9,300 nt of DNA from Burkholderiales bacterium (GTDB taxonomy: Bacteria > Pseudomonadota > Gammaproteobacteria > Burkholderiales > SG8-41): contig JAIESJ010000184.1 in NCBI GenBank assembly GCA_019746155.1, positions 1-9,300 of the forward strand. Reading direction: 5' to 3'. Both the position numbers and the translations under genes were made by a program. This document shows positions 6,595 to 9,300 of this stretch, piece after piece; position 1 is the first letter of the stretch; each line of letters begins with the position of its first letter. Under the pieces are notes generated by a model. It did no database searches, was not told where the DNA came from, and was given only the letters and a program-made list of their open reading frames with translations.

Positions 6595-6611
6595 TACCCG
6601 CTTGACGGGTA
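6595..6611. repeat. Small hairpin upstream of nirH
   Basis: TACCCG (6595-6600) and CGGGTA (6606-6611) are perfect complements around the 5 nt loop CTTGA. No T-run follows. It lies 62 nt upstream of the nirH start codon. Its short length makes chance occurrence possible. Confidence 0.4.
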
Positions 6612-6672
6612 CGGCGATCCGTTAACGCCACCCGTTCCGGCGAATGGGGGCCAGGTCCGACAGGCTGCTGGC

Positions 6673-7158
6673 ATGCCTCAGATCGACAATATCGACCGGC
6701 GCATCATCATTGCGATGCAGGGCGGGCTGCCGTTGGTGCCGCAGCCTTATCATGCGATCGCGGCGGGCGTCGGCGTTGAACCACGGGAAGTCATGGCCCG
6801 CATCAGGCATATGCAGGAGCGCGGCGTCATTCGCCGCATCGGCGCCGTGCCCAACCACTATGCGCTGGGCTATCGGGCCAACGGCATGGCGGTATGGGAC
6901 GTCGATGACCGGCAGATCGACGATTTCGGCATCCGCATCGGTTCGCTGCCCTTCGTAAGCCATTGCTACCGCCGCGCCCGCTGTCTGCCGCAGTGGCCGT
7001 ACAACCTGTTTGCGATGATACACGGCCGCACCCGGGACGAGGTGGAGAACAGGGTCGCCGACATCGATACGATGCTTGGTGACGCGGCGTATGGCCATCA
7101 GTTGTTGTATAGCGTGGGCATCCTGAAGAAAACCGGCCTGCGGCTGAAGGAAGCCTGA
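6673..7158 (+). CDS. nirH: Siroheme decarboxylase subunit NirH
   Basis: A 161-residue AsnC/Lrp-like siroheme decarboxylase subunit, paralogous to the second module of NirDL. It has the winged-helix start QIDNIDRRIIIAMQGGLPLV (3-22), RRIGAVPNHYALGYRANGMAVW (54-75 region) and the family block SHCYRRARCLPQWPYN (96-111) followed by LFAMIHG. With NirDL and NirG it completes the set of four modules that decarboxylate siroheme. The frame is open 210 nt further upstream to an ATG at 6463, but that extension crosses two repeats and has no family resemblance. The ATG at 6673 starts right at the conserved region and gives the normal length. Its Shine-Dalgarno sequence is poor (ACAGG, 9 nt away). It is separated from nirG by the repeat region and lies 3 nt from nirJ. 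Confidence 0.92.
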   Translation: MPQIDNIDRRIIIAMQGGLPLVPQPYHAIAAGVGVEPREVMARIRHMQERGVIRRIGAVPNHYALGYRANGMAVWDVDDRQIDDFGIRIGSLPFVSHCYRRARCLPQWPYNLFAMIHGRTRDEVENRVADIDTMLGDAAYGHQLLYSVGILKKTGLRLKEA

Positions 7159-7161
7159 GCC

Positions 7162-8358
7162 ATGTTTCGCCTTTCACAATTCATGCGAGAACTCCGCCGG
7201 CCGGCCGCGCCCGGTCCGCGCGCGAGGCTGCCGGGGCCGGTGGTGATCTGGAATCTTATCCGTCGCTGCAACCTTGCTTGCAGGCACTGCTACTCGATTT
7301 CGGCCGATACGGATTTTCCCGGCGAGCTGAGCACGGGCCAGGTATTCTCGGTGATGGATGACCTGAAAGCATTCGGCGTCCCGGTGCTGATTCTCTCCGG
7401 CGGCGAGCCGCTGCTGCGGCCCGATATCCACGACATCGCGGCGCGCGCGAAGAGCATGGGTTTCTATGTGGGCCTGTCCACCAACGGCACGCTGATAGAC
7501 GATTCCAATATCGGGCGCATTGCGGGCGTGGGCTTCGATTACGTCGGCATCAGCCTCGACGGCATCAAGGACACGCACGACCGTTTCCGCCGCCGGGCCG
7601 GCGCCTACGACCGGTCGCTCGCGGCGATCCGGCTCTGCCGCGATGCCGGTATCAAGGTCGGGGTGCGTTTCACCGTCACTCAGGACAATCAGCATGACCT
7701 GCCGGCACTGCTGGACCTGATCGAGCATGAGCGCATCGACAAATTTTATCTCTCGCACCTTAACTATGCCGGGCGCGGCAATGTCAACCGCAAGACCGAT
7801 GCCTGTCACGAAACCTCGCGCCGGGTAATGGACCTGCTGTTCGACACCTGCTGGCGTTACGTCGAACGCGGCCTCAACAAGGAATTTGTCACCGGCAACA
7901 ACGATGCCGACGGCGTGTACTTCCTGTATTGGGTGCGGCGCAACTTTCCGCACCTCGAGCAGTCCGTGCGCAGCAGGCTGGCGCAGTGGGGCGGAAACGG
8001 CTCGGGCGTCAACATCGCCAACATCGACAACCTCGGCTATGTCCACCCCGACACCATGTGGTGGCACTACCGTCTCGGCAACGTGCGCGAGCGGCCGTTT
8101 TCCGCGATCTGGAGCGATATCTCCGATCCGCTGATGGCCGGCCTCAAGGCCAGCCCGCGCCGGGTGAGGGGGCGCTGCGGGGCATGCCGTTATTTCGACA
8201 TCTGCGGCGGCAACACGCGGGTACGGGCGCAGCAGCTGACCGGCGACCCGTGGGAAGAGGATCCCGGCTGCTATCTCAGCGATGAGGAAATCGGGGTGAC
8301 GACTGTGCGCGAGCGCATCAGTATTACGCCCTACACACGCCGGCGGCGGGCGGGGTGA
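7162..8358 (+). CDS. nirJ: Radical SAM heme d1 biosynthesis protein NirJ
   Basis: NirJ removes two propionate side chains from didecarboxysiroheme on the way to the oxo groups of heme d1; it is cytoplasmic. The 398-residue protein has the radical SAM cluster site CNLACRHC (C36, C40, C43), the SAM-binding SGGEP at 79-83 and STNGT at 106-110. A C-terminal SPASM-like region has C339, C342 and C348 in CGACRYFDICGG and C370 in EDPGC, expected to bind a second Fe-S cluster. The length is normal for the family. The ATG is 3 nt after the nirH stop with GAAGGAAG 8 nt upstream, a good ribosome site. Related SPASM proteins AhbC and AhbD act in the alternative heme pathway, but the nir context and the absence of other ahb genes make NirJ clearly preferred. 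Confidence 0.96.
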   Translation: MFRLSQFMRELRRPAAPGPRARLPGPVVIWNLIRRCNLACRHCYSISADTDFPGELSTGQVFSVMDDLKAFGVPVLILSGGEPLLRPDIHDIAARAKSMGFYVGLSTNGTLIDDSNIGRIAGVGFDYVGISLDGIKDTHDRFRRRAGAYDRSLAAIRLCRDAGIKVGVRFTVTQDNQHDLPALLDLIEHERIDKFYLSHLNYAGRGNVNRKTDACHETSRRVMDLLFDTCWRYVERGLNKEFVTGNNDADGVYFLYWVRRNFPHLEQSVRSRLAQWGGNGSGVNIANIDNLGYVHPDTMWWHYRLGNVRERPFSAIWSDISDPLMAGLKASPRRVRGRCGACRYFDICGGNTRVRAQQLTGDPWEEDPGCYLSDEEIGVTTVRERISITPYTRRRRAG

Positions 8359-8359
8359 G

Positions 8360-9300
8360 ATGATGGAGCGGCAGCCGGCGCGCTGTTTGACATTGGCATT
8401 GCTTCTCGTCGGGGTGCCGGCGCTGGCGTCGGCACAGCCGGCAGTCGGCGTCTACCAGCAGCATTGTGCAAGTTGCCATGGCGCGGACCGTCTGGGCGGC
8501 AGCGGTCCGGCGCTGCTGCCGGAGAATCTGGGGCGGCTGCGGCGCCAGGAGGCCGGCAAAGTCATTGCCGACGGGCGATTTGCCACCCAGATGCAGGCTT
8601 TCGGCGACAAACTTACTTCCGGGGAAATTCAGGGACTGGTCGATTTTATTTATGCGCCGCTGCCGCAACTGCCGGAATGGGGGCTCGAGCAAATCCGCGC
8701 TTCGCGCGTCGAGCACGTCAAGCCGGGCACACTCGGCGACAAACCGGTATTCGGCGCCGATCCGCTCAACCTGTTCGTGGTGGTGGAGGCGGGCGACCAT
8801 CATGCGACCATCCTCGACGGCGACCGGTTCGTGCCGCTGGCGCGCTTTGCGACGCGGTTTGCACTGCACGGCGGGCCGAAGTTTTCCCCGGACGGACGCT
8901 ACGTCTACTTCGCCTCGCGCGACGGCTGGATCGGCAAGTACGACCTGTACAACCTCAAGACCGTGGCCGAGACACGCGCCGGCATCAATACCCGCAATGC
9001 CGCGGTGTCGGGCGACGGCCGCTTCGTGATGGTCGCCAATTACCTGCCGCACACGCTGGTGGTGCTGGATGCGCGCGATCTTTCACCGGTCAGAGTACTC
9101 AAGGTACAGGACAAAAATGGTCGGAGTTCGCGCGTGTCCGCGGTGTACGACGCCGCGCCGCGCAGAAGTTTCGTCGCCGCGCTGAAGGATATCCCGGAGA
9201 TCTGGGAAGTGAGCTACGACGAAAACGCGCCGCCGCTTCATGAAGGACCGGTGCACGACTATCGCATGGGCGAGGCGATCGCCGCCAGCGGCTTTCTCAA
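8360..9300 (+). CDS. nirN: Dihydro-heme d1 dehydrogenase NirN, 5' part
   Basis: NirN oxidises dihydro-heme d1 to heme d1 in the periplasm, the last step before insertion into NirS, to which it is related (heme c domain plus d1-type propeller). The frame is open from 8360 to the right edge, so 313 residues of an expected roughly 500 are visible. A signal peptide is likely cut at ASA|Q (residues 25/26). The heme c site is CASCH (36-40), and M78 (FATQMQAFGD) is the likely methionine ligand. From about residue 128 propeller-type sequence follows, with HGGPKFSPDGRYVYFASRDG (170-189 region) like NirF and NirS blades. The heme c domain excludes NirF and the sequence differs clearly from NirS. Tandem ATG codons (8360 and 8363) follow the nirJ stop by 1 nt, with GGGGTGAG just ahead. 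The d1-binding second half lies outside the window. Confidence 0.92.
   Translation, partial: MMERQPARCLTLALLLVGVPALASAQPAVGVYQQHCASCHGADRLGGSGPALLPENLGRLRRQEAGKVIADGRFATQMQAFGDKLTSGEIQGLVDFIYAPLPQLPEWGLEQIRASRVEHVKPGTLGDKPVFGADPLNLFVVVEAGDHHATILDGDRFVPLARFATRFALHGGPKFSPDGRYVYFASRDGWIGKYDLYNLKTVAETRAGINTRNAAVSGDGRFVMVANYLPHTLVVLDARDLSPVRVLKVQDKNGRSSRVSAVYDAAPRRSFVAALKDIPEIWEVSYDENAPPLHEGPVHDYRMGEAIAASGFL

Larger units (their letters stand above)
6315..6672. other. 358 nt non-coding break in the nir operon
   Basis: All other junctions in the operon are overlaps or gaps of 32 nt or less, so this stretch stands out. It holds four inverted repeats (6312-6347, 6452-6480, 6489-6511, 6595-6611), described separately. 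The frame upstream of nirH is open back to 6463, but its translation there has the low-complexity look of a translated repeat (NLPSPRGRGVGGEG). I see no FNR-type box, no strong sigma-70 promoter (TTGACG at 6602-6607 lacks a matching -10) and no T-run terminator. NirH and later genes therefore probably depend on read-through from nirS, or on a promoter I cannot recognise. Confidence 0.7.

Noticed and set aside
6543..6626. A lysine/serine-rich small frame starting GTG (VKKSSSSLAPK)
   Set aside because: No good ribosome site and no recognised relative; its composition follows from an A-run. Not enough to call a gene.
6602..6630. Sigma-70 promoter for nirH based on TTGACG
   Set aside because: No acceptable -10 hexamer at 15-19 nt spacing, and TTGAC is also the loop and arm of a small hairpin.
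4862..7158. NirDL, NirG and NirH as Lrp/AsnC transcription regulators
   Set aside because: The fold is shared, but the HNYxRxH and CYRRxxxLPxWPYN motifs and the nir gene order identify them as siroheme decarboxylase subunits.
7174..8067. A 297-residue minus-strand frame inside nirJ
   Set aside because: It lies opposite the conserved radical SAM gene and has no recognisable domain. The same holds for the minus-strand frame at 8324-9052 opposite nirN and the plus-strand frame at 8464-9243.
1..9300. CRISPR arrays, tRNA or rRNA genes, complete insertion sequences
   Set aside because: No regularly spaced direct repeats, no structural RNA signature and no transposase frame were seen on either strand.

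Overview
This window carries a nearly complete gene set for cytochrome cd1 nitrite reductase and for its heme d1 cofactor, the nitrite-to-NO step of denitrification. The GC-rich coding sequence, the close match of NirS to remembered Pseudomonas-type NirS, and two perfect FNR/DNR-type boxes point to a denitrifying proteobacterium. A betaproteobacterium is my best guess, by inference only. Gene names rest on motifs and remembered family sequences, not on a search.

Layout. Positions 1-149 hold no convincing gene but contain a perfect FNR-type box (23-36). A SUMT gene (nirE/cobA) runs leftward from about 950 or 1043 to 150. It is divergent from a rightward operon: nirS (1179-2924), a c551-type cytochrome nirM (2938-3267), nirC (3300-3698), nirF (3688-4860), a fused nirDL (4862-5878), nirG (5871-6314), nirH (6673-7158), nirJ (7162-8358) and nirN (8360 to beyond the right edge). 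Gaps are 32 nt or less, or genes overlap, except for 358 nt between nirG and nirH. That gap holds several inverted repeats and no supported gene. The gene order is that of the Pseudomonas aeruginosa nirSMCFDLGHJEN cluster, except that nirE is outside the operon and nirD and nirL are one gene.

How the genes work together. NirE methylates uroporphyrinogen III to precorrin-2, which becomes siroheme through a CysG-type enzyme not seen here. NirDL, NirG and NirH decarboxylate siroheme. NirJ, a radical SAM enzyme, replaces propionate side chains. NirF and NirN, both periplasmic and both with d1-type propeller sequence, act late, NirN being the last dehydrogenase. NirS uses the finished heme d1, and NirM and NirC are likely electron carriers. 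A perfect box at 1083-1096 lies between nirE and nirS, with plausible -10 elements at class II distance on both strands, so one FNR/DNR/NNR dimer site may drive both transcripts under low oxygen or NO.

The system is known. The less ordinary points are the divergent nirE, the symmetrical shared control site, the repeat-filled break inside the operon and the false N-terminal extension it gives nirH. I see no undescribed system.
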